This document shows positions 10,384 through 19,477 of a DNA stretch of 30,721 bases, piece after piece. The stretch spans positions 1 through 30,721 of the forward strand of contig JAYVPW010000057.1 of assembly GCA_043777315.1 (NCBI GenBank). Direction: 5' to 3'. The notes below the pieces were generated by a model. That model was not told the DNA's origin. It did not search any database and saw only the letters and a program-made list of their open reading frames with translations. This DNA comes from CAIURC01 sp043777315. GTDB taxonomy: Bacteria; Verrucomicrobiota; Verrucomicrobiia; Chthoniobacterales; Chthoniobacteraceae. Position numbers and translations under genes: made by a program. The stretch's first letter is position 1, and each line of letters begins with the position of its first letter.

Positions 10384-11124
10384 ATGCCTCGATTTTATCT
10401 CCCGCCGCCGGACTGGAATCCCGATCGCCCGACGCTGACCGGCGCGGAGGCGCATCACTGTATGGATGTGATGCGGATGAAGGCGGGGGATCGCGTGCGG
10501 GTCTTTAATGGGCTCGGCTCGGAGGTCGTCGCGGAGATCACGGCGGTGCAGCGCGGCGCGGTCGAATGCAGGAGCGTGGAGCGGGTCGAAGCTGCGCCGC
10601 CGCGGTGCCGGATCACGCTGGCGCAGGCGATTCCGAAAGGGAAAAACATGGAGCTGATCATCGAGAAGGCGACGGAGCTCGGGGCGGCGGAAATCGTGCC
10701 GTTGCAGACGACGCGGACGGTGGTGCAGCTCGATCGGGGGGAGGCGGCAAAGAAGCAGGAGAAGTGGCAGCGCGTGGCAGTCGAGGCGGCGAAGCAGTGC
10801 GGGCAGAACTGGCTGCCGGCGGTGCGGATTCCGCAGTCGATGCGGACGTTTTTTGAGGGGAGTCCGACGTTTGATTTGATGCTCGTCGGTTCGCTGGAAA
10901 GTGACGCGCGTTTGCTGAAGCAGGTGCTCGCGGAGCGGCTTGGCGACAGCGTTTCCAGCGCATTGGTGTTGATCGGGCCGGAGGGGGATTTCACGCCGGA
11001 AGAGCTGGCGCTGGCGCGGGTGCAGGGATGCCGGGCGATTACTTTTGGGCCGATTATTTTGCGGACGGAGACGGCGGCGATTTATTGTCTGAGCGTGCTT
11101 TCGCACGAGCTGCTGAACGGTTAG
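10384..11124 (+). CDS. rsmE: 16S rRNA (uracil(1498)-N(3))-methyltransferase RsmE
   Basis: A 246-residue SPOUT methyltransferase that methylates U1498 of 16S rRNA in the assembled small subunit. The N-terminal PUA-like part begins MPRFYLPPPDWNP and includes GAEAHHCMDVMRMKAGDRVR. The knotted SPOUT part has QAIPKGKNMELIIEKATELG at about residue 80. The SAM-binding loops are LIGPEGDFTPEEL near residue 198 and FGPIILRTETAAIYCL near 221. The length is normal and the start is supported by a strong ribosome binding site. Confidence 0.95.
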   Translation: MPRFYLPPPDWNPDRPTLTGAEAHHCMDVMRMKAGDRVRVFNGLGSEVVAEITAVQRGAVECRSVERVEAAPPRCRITLAQAIPKGKNMELIIEKATELGAAEIVPLQTTRTVVQLDRGEAAKKQEKWQRVAVEAAKQCGQNWLPAVRIPQSMRTFFEGSPTFDLMLVGSLESDARLLKQVLAERLGDSVSSALVLIGPEGDFTPEELALARVQGCRAITFGPIILRTETAAIYCLSVLSHELLNG

Positions 11125-11151
11125 CGGTTGGAGGTCGGTCGCGTCTCGAGC

Positions 11152-11212
11152 GGGGAAAAAGTAAGGGTTCCTTCGACTGCGCTTCGCAGAGCCGAAGCTC
11201 CGCTCAGGATGA
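11152..11212 (+). repeat. Half copy of palindromic element family B
   Basis: The sequence from ggggaaaaagtaag through ccttcgactgcgctt to cgctcaggatgac closely matches the right arm of the complete element at 18373-18507. Only one arm is present, with a local hairpin of its own (gcttcg-cagagc-cgaagc). It lies 28 nt after the rsmE stop. The remaining sequence up to the DUF5069 stop (11213-11304) shows nothing I recognise. Confidence 0.75.
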
Positions 11213-11304
11213 CGACGAGGGTGACGCGCGGCTCGGTTTTTATGCCGCCTGAAATTGTGCGCGAACGTGATTTGCCCGCGACTCGCGGGGGACGGGCCGA
11301 CTCT

Positions 11305-11754
11305 TTACTTCGGCGCGTCGGCGGCGCGGGTGCGGGGGTCGCGGCCTTCGTCGAGGTCGATGTAGTCGAACATGGTCTGGATGTCGGTGCGATCTTCGCA
11401 GCCGTTTTCACGGAGGCGGCGGTGGAGGATTTCGGTGGCCGCGTCGTTCCAGCCGCGTTTGCGGAGGAAGTCGTTGAAGATTTCGGTCTCGTCGTCGCTG
11501 GGTTTGCGGCCTTGGGAAAAGCACCAGTCGAGGATTTCGTCGTCGCTGCCGGCCTGCTTTACGCGCTCGGTGAGCGCGGGATATTCGACCCACAAAAAGG
11601 TGACGCAGCGGCCGTCGAAGCCGGTGCCGAGATTGGCCTGATATTCCAGCGGGAGGGTGCCGGCGGCGTGGAGGCGGATTTTGTCGAGCATCCGCGGGAA
11701 GTAGCACAGGCCGCGGATTTTTTCGTGAGGAGTGCGGAGGTTTTCGACGTGCAT
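11305..11754 (-). CDS. DUF5069 domain-containing protein
   Basis: A 149-residue soluble protein of unknown function. The start at ATG 11754 (MHVENLRTPHEKIRGLCYFP) is chosen because the region further upstream in frame is unrelated low-complexity sequence overlapping the next gene. Recognisable DUF5069 features are the opening LRTPHEKIRGLCYFPRMLDK, the LPLEYQANLGTGFDGRC segment and WCFSQGRKPSDDE followed by FNDFLRKRGWND. The family is frequent in Verrucomicrobiota and Planctomycetes. There is no signal peptide or membrane segment. It diverges from the receiver/metallohydrolase gene across 133 bp. No pathway can be assigned from its neighbours. Confidence 0.82.
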   Translation of the reverse strand: MHVENLRTPHEKIRGLCYFPRMLDKIRLHAAGTLPLEYQANLGTGFDGRCVTFLWVEYPALTERVKQAGSDDEILDWCFSQGRKPSDDETEIFNDFLRKRGWNDAATEILHRRLRENGCEDRTDIQTMFDYIDLDEGRDPRTRAADAPK

Positions 11755-11887
11755 GGGGCGGGAAGGTAGGGAGCCTTGCGGTGGGGCGGCAAGCGTTTGG
11801 GGGCGAAACCCTTTCCCGTGCCCACGAACCGACGGATCATTGGGCTGGCTTGTCTTTTGCAAACAAGCTGAAACGATCCCCGAACCT

Positions 11888-13198
11888 TTGAGAACGATCC
11901 TGATCATCGACGACGACGGCGATTGCCGAGCCCCGGCGGCGGAGATTTTGCGCCGACACGGCTGGGAGGTGCTGGAGGCGGGCGACGGGGAGACGGGGAT
12001 CGAGCTCGCGATGCAGCATCGGCCCGATGTGATTTTGTGTGATCTGCTGATGCCGCGCGGGAATGGCTTTACGGTCTGCCGCGCGGTGCGGGAGCGGATG
12101 GAACTGCGGAACACGCGCATCATCGTCTGCACGGGTCGGGATTATCCGACGGATCGGAAGATGGCGGAGGAGGCTGGAGCGGATGATTATCTGGTGAAGC
12201 CGATCGAGTTTTTCCGGCTGGAGGAGGCGCTCGAACGGGTGTTGCCGGCGGCGCAAACGACGGGGCCGCTGCCGGTTGTTGGGGAGGAAATCGAGGGTGC
12301 GGCGACGCGGATCAAGTTCTGGGGCGTGCGCGGATCGATCCCGACGCCGGGCACCTCGACGGTTTTTTTTGGCGGGAATACTTCGTGCATCGAGGTGCGG
12401 ACGGCGGGGCAGATCATCGTGCTCGACGCGGGGTCGGGAATTCGCGCGCTGGGGCAGGCGCTGGCGGCGGAGTTCGATGAAGTGCCGATCGCCTTGACGC
12501 TGCTGATCACGCACACGCACTGGGATCACATCCAGGGATTTCCCTTTTTCCTCCCGGCGTACGATGCGCGGAACAAGCTGCACATCCTCGGGTATGAAGG
12601 GGCGCGGGACGGGCTGGCGGCGACGCTGGCGGGGCAGATGGAGAGCCCATATTTCCCGATCGCGCTCAATCAGATGCCGGGAAATATCGTGATTGAGGAG
12701 TTGAAGGAGATGAAATTTGCGGTCGGTCCGACGCCGGTGGAGGCGTGCTTCATGAATCATCCGGGCGTGTGTGTCGGCTACCGGCTTTTCACGGCGGGCG
12801 GCTCGGTCGTTTACATGCCGGACAATGAGACTTTCACGAAAAACAGCGCGGGGTCGAATGGCCGCGCGCTGCCCTGCACGATGGAGGAACGCCTCGTGGA
12901 GTTTTTGCGCGATGCGGACGTGCTGATCGCCGACACGCAATACGATGCGGAGGAATACGTGTCGCACATCGGCTGGGGGCACGGCTGCGTGGACGAGGTG
13001 GTGCGGCTCGCGGTGTCGGCGAGCGTCAAGCGGCTGTTCCTGTTTCACCACGATCCCGCGCACGACGATCGGTTCATTTCGAGCATGCTGATGCACGCGC
13101 GCGGGCTGGCGCAGGCGGCGGGGAGCGCGATGCGGGTGGATGCCGCGCGCGAGGGGGATCAGGTGCTGCTCGGGTCGCGGGTCGCCGCGGCGGTGTAG
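11888..13198 (+). CDS. Response-regulator receiver fused to metallo-beta-lactamase-fold hydrolase
   Basis: A 436-residue two-domain protein. The receiver domain (about 1-120) has the acidic cluster D8-D9-D10, phospho-acceptor D52 in VILCDLLMPRG, and K104 in DYLVKP. After a linker, a metallo-beta-lactamase domain runs from about 140 to the end. Its start IKFWGVRGSIPTPG and the metal motif HTHWDH (209-214), with later histidines in MNHPGVCVGY, IGWGHG and FHHDPAHDD, resemble phosphodiesterase or cyclic-nucleotide-hydrolase-like members. The start is uncertain: there is no ATG just before the receiver, so I use TTG 11888, giving MRTILIIDDDG. The frame stays open to 11732, but that extension overlaps the divergent DUF5069 start. 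No histidine kinase is adjacent. Confidence 0.85.
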   Translation: MRTILIIDDDGDCRAPAAEILRRHGWEVLEAGDGETGIELAMQHRPDVILCDLLMPRGNGFTVCRAVRERMELRNTRIIVCTGRDYPTDRKMAEEAGADDYLVKPIEFFRLEEALERVLPAAQTTGPLPVVGEEIEGAATRIKFWGVRGSIPTPGTSTVFFGGNTSCIEVRTAGQIIVLDAGSGIRALGQALAAEFDEVPIALTLLITHTHWDHIQGFPFFLPAYDARNKLHILGYEGARDGLAATLAGQMESPYFPIALNQMPGNIVIEELKEMKFAVGPTPVEACFMNHPGVCVGYRLFTAGGSVVYMPDNETFTKNSAGSNGRALPCTMEERLVEFLRDADVLIADTQYDAEEYVSHIGWGHGCVDEVVRLAVSASVKRLFLFHHDPAHDDRFISSMLMHARGLAQAAGSAMRVDAAREGDQVLLGSRVAAAV

Positions 13199-13209
13199 CT
13201 CCGTTTCTT

Positions 13210-13278
13210 CGTCTTTTTCTCCATCTGCCTCTTCCTCCTCCCGTCGGGCGGAAGGGGATGAAGATGGAGAAAAAGACG
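13210..13278. terminator. Bidirectional stem-loop terminator between two convergent genes
   Basis: A perfect 17-bp inverted repeat (cgtctttttctccatct at 13210-13226 against 13262-13278) encloses a smaller hairpin (cttcc...ggaag with ccc-gtc-ggg at its tip). It lies between the convergent receiver/hydrolase gene and holB. The arms carry a run of five T on each strand, which suits termination in both directions. Confidence 0.75.
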
Positions 13279-13288
13279 AGAGTGGGAA

Positions 13289-14278
13289 TCAGCCGAGGGC
13301 CGGCGCGGCGAAGGCCTTCAGAAATCCGACTTCGACGGCGAGCTGTTCCTGCACGTTGCGGCCGAGATTTTCCCGCATCTGCACGAGCGCGGAAGTCTTG
13401 CGCAGGAGTTGCGCGGCGGTGTGGCGGGTCGCGAGCGCGGCGGTCTCGCGGGCGAATTCGGGATGATCGAGCTGCGGCTGCGCGGCGTCGGGCGGGCAGG
13501 CATTCTGGCGGAGGACGTCGGCCCACCATTGCTCGAGGATGGCGAGCAGCCGGGAGCGCTCGGCGATGTAGCGGCTCTGCGTGAGCGCCTTGTAATATTC
13601 CTCGCGGTCCTCGAGCCCGGCTTTGTTGTCCACCTGTTTGTAGAGCGGCTCTTCTTTTTTCAAAGCGGCTCCGCATTCGTCATCGATGGCTTCCCGGGCC
13701 TGCGCGAGGAGTTCGTGAAAGGCGCGCATGAGCCGGAAAACGTGCGGCAATTCCGGGCGCGCGATCTTCGTGAAATCGCTGAGCGCACGGAGCAGGCCGC
13801 CCTGCAGGTCGGTGACGCCGCGGCGTTCCGTCGGTTGGATCGGGACTTCGATGCAGCGCGAAAGGATGGTGTCGAGGAGCTGGTCGGGCAGGGAACTGAC
13901 GAGGAAAAGATGCGATTGCGCGGGGGGCTCTTCGAGCGTCTTGAGAAAGGCGTTCGCGGCCTGCTCCACGAGGCGGTCGGCGTCGAAGAGAATGCCGACT
14001 TTTTTGCCCCCGCGCGACGAACGCATCTGGAGCTGGTGCTCGAGGCCGCGGATTTTTTCGATGTCGATGCGGCGGCTTTTCGACTCGGGCTCGAGGAGGT
14101 GCGCGTCGGGGTGTTTGAGCGGATCGCGCTCGACGCCGAGGATCAGGCCGGCGAGCGCGGTCACGAGTTCACGTTTCCCGGAGCCCTCCGGACCGGTGAT
14201 CAGGTAGGCGTGGGCGAGCCGATCCTGCGCGTGGGCGCTGCGCAAAAGGGCGAGCGCATCGGCGGCGAGAAAGGACAT
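13289..14278 (-). CDS. holB: DNA polymerase III delta' subunit (HolB-like)
   Basis: A 329-residue AAA+ clamp-loader subunit. The N-terminus LAHAYLITGPEGSGKRELV carries a Walker A motif (GPEGSGK, 29-35). Further family features are IEKIRGLEHQLQM, KVGILFDADRLVEQAANAFLKTLEEPP near residue 100-117, the sensor-like LFLVSSLPDQLLDTILSRC, and a helical C-terminal collar. The cysteine-rich zinc module normally found between Walker A and the HPD segment is absent: the interval is short (LILGVERDPLKHPDAHLL) with no CxxC. In other delta' proteins the zinc module is common but not universal. It starts at ATG 14278, 33 nt after the secreted-protein gene on the same strand. Confidence 0.85.
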   Translation of the reverse strand: MSFLAADALALLRSAHAQDRLAHAYLITGPEGSGKRELVTALAGLILGVERDPLKHPDAHLLEPESKSRRIDIEKIRGLEHQLQMRSSRGGKKVGILFDADRLVEQAANAFLKTLEEPPAQSHLFLVSSLPDQLLDTILSRCIEVPIQPTERRGVTDLQGGLLRALSDFTKIARPELPHVFRLMRAFHELLAQAREAIDDECGAALKKEEPLYKQVDNKAGLEDREEYYKALTQSRYIAERSRLLAILEQWWADVLRQNACPPDAAQPQLDHPEFARETAALATRHTAAQLLRKTSALVQMRENLGRNVQEQLAVEVGFLKAFAAPALG

Positions 14279-14311
14279 CGGCGGTGGAAAAAGCGCGGCG
14301 CGATCGGCGTG

Positions 14312-15187
14312 CTATCGCGAGCTTTTGGTCACGACCGTCGGCATTTCCGCCGCCGGGCGACGCGTCGGCAGCGGCGCTGTGCTGGCGACGCGTTCCGTTC
14401 CGCCACGCGCGACTTGGACGAAGGTATTGTTGTCGCCCCACTTGGCCCACGGGCCTTTTGGAACATCGCGGAATTCGATGAATCGCCAGTCCGTGGTGTC
14501 GGTCGGCGCGAGGCCGAGGAAATCGCGCACCGCCGGGCTGATGTCGAGCCCCGCGCCTTTATTTAGGTTCGGCTTCGGCTTCTCGTTTCCGAAGACGTAT
14601 TGATAATGGTCGGTCCGAAATGGCCCGCAGTCGCTCCACTGGGCGTAGCAGCTCTTGCCCTGCCGGTTGCGAATCTCGATCCAGCGATCGCGGCAGACGC
14701 TTTTTCCCTCGCGCTCGAAGACCTGGTGGAACCACGGAATCACCTGCCGGCACTCGGGCTTGGTCGTGCCGCGAGTCACGTCGTTGTACGGCAGCGCAAT
14801 GTAAAACGGGTTTTGGCGCGGCTGAAATCTCGCCGGGATGTAGTCTCTCGTCCGTTGGACGGGATCGGGGTTGTCGAAGCCGCCGTAACTACTCTCCCAG
14901 TCCAGATCCCACGAGCTGGAGCGGTTATGCACCGGATTATTGGCGCTCGTCCCTTCGCCGACCCAAAAAGTCGTCGTGACGATTCCGCTTTTCCAAGGAT
15001 ACCGACCCGAGAGCTGGCCGGTGCGCGAGGTCGTGGGGACGACGACTTTCGGCTCCAACTGCACGAGGGCGTTTTCGCGCAGTTTGGCGGCGTAGCGCGC
15101 GAAATCTTCGCTGCTGTGATACGGCCCCTGCGCGCTGGCGGCAGCGGCAAAGGCGATTCCAAAAAATGTCGGGAGAATCCTTTTCAT
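14312..15187 (-). CDS. Secreted protein of unknown function, possible double-psi beta-barrel domain
   Basis: A 291-residue exported protein. The start at ATG 15187 gives a clear Sec signal peptide, MKRILPTFFGIAFAAAASAQ, with cleavage expected after ASA. The mature part is rich in aromatic and polar residues. Residues around CYAQWSDCGPFRTDHYQYVF and then GAGLDISPAVRDFLGL resemble the conserved segments of double-psi beta-barrel (RlpA/expansin-like) domains, in which a GPF turn is followed by a DLS-type motif. Five cysteines are visible in the mature part, which may form disulfides. The C-terminal tail is Pro/Thr-rich. I do not recognise a named family; the barrel assignment is an inference from two short motifs. 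Confidence 0.6.
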   Translation of the reverse strand: MKRILPTFFGIAFAAAASAQGPYHSSEDFARYAAKLRENALVQLEPKVVVPTTSRTGQLSGRYPWKSGIVTTTFWVGEGTSANNPVHNRSSSWDLDWESSYGGFDNPDPVQRTRDYIPARFQPRQNPFYIALPYNDVTRGTTKPECRQVIPWFHQVFEREGKSVCRDRWIEIRNRQGKSCYAQWSDCGPFRTDHYQYVFGNEKPKPNLNKGAGLDISPAVRDFLGLAPTDTTDWRFIEFRDVPKGPWAKWGDNNTFVQVARGGTERVASTAPLPTRRPAAEMPTVVTKSSR

Positions 15188-15332
15188 GGTCGGGAACGGC
15201 GTGGGGTATAGGCAACCGCGGGCGCGGCCGTAAAGCCGTTTTTCCCCGTGAAGATAGCATCGAAAGTGCCGTTGGCGGGCCTCGCCGGGTTTCCCTGCTT
15301 GCCCCGCCGCGCGCCGCGCAGAGGATGCGCGA

Positions 15333-17039
15333 ATGCTCAAATCACCCCCATTTCCCGGGCTGCCTGTCGCGCTCATCGGGCTCGCGCTGCTCGGCTTGAT
15401 CGGCTGCGACAAAAAGGACGGGAAGCCGGAGACCGCGCCGGCGATCCCAAAAACGGGAACCGCGGCGGTCGCGCCGGTGTCGATGAAATCCGCGGAGCCG
15501 ACCAGCTTCGACGAAGTCGCGACTCGGCTCGATCGCGGAGGATCGCTCTACTTTTACCTCAGCACGCAGCAGTGGCTCGGCGTGCTTTCGCAGCAGATCG
15601 CTTCGCTGAAAGAACTCGCACTTTCCGCCAGCGCGGGTCCGCAGACGCCGGCGCAGACCGAGCAGATCACGAAGGCATTCACGATCGTGACCGACCTCGT
15701 GAAAAAGAGCGGCGTCGAGGACATTACCGGCCTCGGCCTGAGTTCGATCGCGCTGGAGCCGGGCGTCTATCGCAACAAACTTTTCGTCCACCACGCGACC
15801 GGGAAGGGCGGGGGATTCCTCACGACCGCGTTCGGAAAAACGCCCCACCGGCTCGCCGCGCTCGACTTTCTTCCAGCCGACACCGCACTCGCCAGCTTCG
15901 CCGACTTCGATCTGGCGCAGATCATCGGGATCGTGAAACAGTCGGTGGAGCAGTCCGGCATTCCCGAAGCGAAAGCGGCGGTCGATCAGATGGTCGCGCA
16001 GTTCCCGACGATGACCGGGATGCCGCTCGACGACGTGCTCACTTCGCTCGGCGGCTCGGGCGGCATCATCCTGACGCTCGATCCCGCGAAGCCGATCTCG
16101 CTGCCGATCCCCGGCCAGCCGCAGACCATTCCGACACCGCGGCTCGCGCTCGTTCTTCAGACAAAAGACGACCGCATTTTCAAGCAGATCGACAAGTCGA
16201 TGGCAGCGAATCCGGGCGTCATCCGCGTCGATGAGCCGGAGCTGCGGATGCGGACGATGCCGGTCCCGGCGACGCCGCAATTCACCGCGCGCGCCACCGC
16301 CGCGCAGTGGGGCGACCGGCTGATCATCGCCTCGGATGACGGACTCATCCGCGACATGCTGGCCGCGCAAAAAGACGGCCACGGCTACAAATCGACGCCG
16401 GAATTCGTGAGGCTCGCCGCCGGGATGCCGACGGAGGGCAACGGGTTTCAGCTCGGCACGCAGGCCTTCGCCGACCTCCTGAATCGGGTGCAGCAAGAAA
16501 TGATGGCCCATCAACCCGGCATGACGCCGCAGCAACGCGCGATGTTCACGAAATTCTTCATGGGTCAGAAATCCGGCCCGTCCTTCGCCATTTCCGCTCA
16601 CCTCGACAACGGCTGGCTCTCCGTCGGAAAAAGCTCCACCGGCGCGGGCCAGATGATCGTGCCGCTGCTCATCGTCCCGGCGGCGGTCGCCGCAGGCGTC
16701 GCGCTGCCGATCGTGCAAAAAGCCCGCAGCCGGGCCGAGACGACGTCCGATTTGAGCCACGCGAAACAGCTCGCCATCGCCTGCCAAATGTACGCCGTGG
16801 ACAACGACGGGAAGTTCCCCCCGACTTTGGAAACGCTGATCCCCAACTATCTGCCAGACCGGAGCATCCTGGTGTCGAAGGCCGCTCCCAGCGACCCGAA
16901 CGGCTTTATTTACACGCCCGGACTGACGACGAGTTCACCTCCGGCGACCATCCTCATCGAAGGAAAAGTCGCGCCCGGTAGCCGTGAGCGCGTAGTCGTT
17001 CACATGGATGGCAGCGCCGTGATCAACCCCGCGCCGTGA
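15333..17039 (+). CDS. Large lipoprotein with pseudopilin-like C-terminal segment
   Basis: A 568-residue protein beginning with a lipoprotein signal: a hydrophobic stretch LPVALIGLALLGLIG followed by Cys at about residue 25 (lipobox LIGC), then a charged/proline linker. The central part, with many short hydrophobic strands (SLYFYLSTQQWLGVLSQQI, LAALDFLPADTALASFADFD), resembles DUF3352-like extracytoplasmic proteins of unknown role. Near residue 445 there is a second hydrophobic segment (MIVPLLIVPAAVAAGVALPI). It is followed by SDLSHAKQLAIACQMYAVDN and DGKFPPTLETLIPNYL, which closely resembles the body of type II/IV pseudopilins and DUF1559 proteins. The combination is unusual. It diverges from the secreted-protein gene across 145 bp and converges with dapL. 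Confidence 0.72.
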   Translation: MLKSPPFPGLPVALIGLALLGLIGCDKKDGKPETAPAIPKTGTAAVAPVSMKSAEPTSFDEVATRLDRGGSLYFYLSTQQWLGVLSQQIASLKELALSASAGPQTPAQTEQITKAFTIVTDLVKKSGVEDITGLGLSSIALEPGVYRNKLFVHHATGKGGGFLTTAFGKTPHRLAALDFLPADTALASFADFDLAQIIGIVKQSVEQSGIPEAKAAVDQMVAQFPTMTGMPLDDVLTSLGGSGGIILTLDPAKPISLPIPGQPQTIPTPRLALVLQTKDDRIFKQIDKSMAANPGVIRVDEPELRMRTMPVPATPQFTARATAAQWGDRLIIASDDGLIRDMLAAQKDGHGYKSTPEFVRLAAGMPTEGNGFQLGTQAFADLLNRVQQEMMAHQPGMTPQQRAMFTKFFMGQKSGPSFAISAHLDNGWLSVGKSSTGAGQMIVPLLIVPAAVAAGVALPIVQKARSRAETTSDLSHAKQLAIACQMYAVDNDGKFPPTLETLIPNYLPDRSILVSKAAPSDPNGFIYTPGLTTSSPPATILIEGKVAPGSRERVVVHMDGSAVINPAP

Positions 17040-17074
17040 GGTAGTCTTCCGTCTCCGGGTCGCGCGTCACGCGA

Positions 17075-18313
17075 TCACCACGCGAGCGCCTGCATCCGGC
17101 GCGCGACTTCCTCCGCGTTCGCCCGGCTGTTGAACGCGCTGATGCGGAAATATCCCTCGCCCGCGCTGCCGAAGCCGCTGCCCGGCGTGATCACCACATT
17201 CGCCTCGCCGAGCATCCGGTCGAACATCTCCCAGCTCGTCGTCCCCGTCGGCGTTTTCACCCAAATGTAAGGCGCGTTCACCCCGCCCCAAACACCGAGT
17301 CCGGTCGCCGCCACGGCCTCGCGGAGGATCGCGGCATTGCCCATGTAATGCTCGAGCAGACCGGCGACCTGCGCCTTCCCATCGTCGGTGTAAAGCGCCT
17401 CCGCCGCGCGCTGCACGATGTAGCTGACGCCGTTGAACTTCGTGCTCATCCGGCGATTCCAGAGCGAATGGAGCGCGTGCTTTTCGCCCGAGGAAGTGCG
17501 GGCTTGCAGCGACTTCGGCACGACCGTGAAGGCGCAGCGCGTCCCGGTGAAGCCGCCATTTTTCGAGAAGCTGCGGAACTCGATCGCGCACTCCCGCGCC
17601 CCCGGAATCTCGTAGATCGAATGCGGGATGCCGGGCTCGCTGATGTAGGCCTCGTAGGCCGCGTCGAAGAGCAAAATGGCGTCATTCGCCAGCGCGTATT
17701 TCACCCACGCCTCGAGCTGCGCGCGCGTGGCGACGGAGCCGGTCGGATTGTTTGGAAAGCAGAGATAAACGAGGTCCGCGCGCGCGCTCGGGACATCGGC
17801 CACGAAGCCGTTCGCCTCGTTGCATTCCAGATAAAGCAGCCCCTCGTACGTGCCCGCCGCGTCCGCCGCGCCCGTGTGTCCAGCCATCACATTCGTGTCC
17901 ACATAAACCGGATAAACCGGGTCCATCACCGCGATCACATTGCGGTCGCCGAGGATGTCGAGGATCGCGCCGCAGTCGCACTTCGAGCCGTCGGAGACAA
18001 AAATTTCGTCGTCCGAAACGTCCAGCCCGCGGTCGCGGTAGTCGCCCTGCGCGATCGTGTGCCGGAGAAATTCGTAACCCTGCTCGGGGCCATATCCGCG
18101 AAAAGTTTCGCGCGCGCCCATCTCGTCCACGGCCCGATGCATCGCCGCGCGCACCGCCATCGGCAGCGGCTCCGTGACGTCGCCGATGCCGCAGCGAATC
18201 AGCCGCTTCGCCGCGTCCGGATTCGCCGCGCAAAACGCCGTCACTCGCCGCCCGATTTCGGGAAAAAGATAACCGGCGCGGAGCTTGAGATAGTTGTCGT
18301 TCAGGAAAGCCAT
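17075..18313 (-). CDS. dapL: LL-diaminopimelate aminotransferase
   Basis: A 412-residue PLP-dependent aminotransferase that converts tetrahydrodipicolinate directly to LL-diaminopimelate for lysine and peptidoglycan synthesis. Family features are NDNYLKLRAGYLFPEIGRRV at the N-terminus, CGIGDVTEPLP, FRGYGPEQGYEFLR, DGSKCDCGAILDIL and FPNNPTGSVAT (with N188). D217 lies in LFDAAYEAYI. The PLP lysine is K251 in SFSKNGGFTGTR. The length matches DapL. This one-step route is characteristic of plants, Chlamydiae, Verrucomicrobiota and some others, which supports the taxonomic guess. It starts at ATG 18313. Confidence 0.96.
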   Translation of the reverse strand: MAFLNDNYLKLRAGYLFPEIGRRVTAFCAANPDAAKRLIRCGIGDVTEPLPMAVRAAMHRAVDEMGARETFRGYGPEQGYEFLRHTIAQGDYRDRGLDVSDDEIFVSDGSKCDCGAILDILGDRNVIAVMDPVYPVYVDTNVMAGHTGAADAAGTYEGLLYLECNEANGFVADVPSARADLVYLCFPNNPTGSVATRAQLEAWVKYALANDAILLFDAAYEAYISEPGIPHSIYEIPGARECAIEFRSFSKNGGFTGTRCAFTVVPKSLQARTSSGEKHALHSLWNRRMSTKFNGVSYIVQRAAEALYTDDGKAQVAGLLEHYMGNAAILREAVAATGLGVWGGVNAPYIWVKTPTGTTSWEMFDRMLGEANVVITPGSGFGSAGEGYFRISAFNSRANAEEVARRMQALAW

Positions 18314-18372
18314 AAGTCCGCGGGGATTTAGGAGAACGGAAGACGCCGGTAAATGCGGAATGCGCCCAGCCC

Positions 18373-18507
18373 GTCATCCTGAGCGCAGCGCAGCGGAGTC
18401 GAAGGACCTCTTACTTTGCCCCCTCCGCGATACGCGCGCGTCCTCGGGGGAAAAGTAAGAGGTCCTTCGACTGCGCTCCGCTGTCGCTCCACTTCGCTCA
18501 GGATGAC
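18373..18507. repeat. Palindromic intergenic element, family B, complete copy
   Basis: A near-perfect inverted repeat fills most of the divergent gap between dapL and the pseudouridine synthase gene. The outer ends are gtcatcctgagcg (from 18373) and cgctcaggatgac (to 18507). The inner arms agtcgaaggacctcttactt and its complement pair over about 24 bp around a small central loop near 18420-18450. A half copy lies at 11152-11212. Similar gtcatcctgagcg/gaaggacctc repeats are scattered in many bacterial genomes. The element contains an ATG (18503) in frame with the downstream gene. Confidence 0.85.
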
Positions 18508-18571
18508 GGATGAAATTTCATCGCTCGAAAATCCCCGCGCGTTTCAAGTTGCGCCGTCTTTTCAAAACCGA

Positions 18572-19473
<902 letters not shown>

Positions 19474-19477
<4 letters not shown>

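Noticed and set aside
11837..13096. Minus-strand ORF of 419 codons opposite the receiver/hydrolase gene
   Set aside because: Arg/His-rich shadow of a gene with clear catalytic motifs.
15342..16787. Minus-strand ORF of 481 codons opposite the lipoprotein gene
   Set aside because: The plus frame has a lipobox and a pseudopilin-like segment; the minus frame has only Arg/Glu-rich shadow composition.
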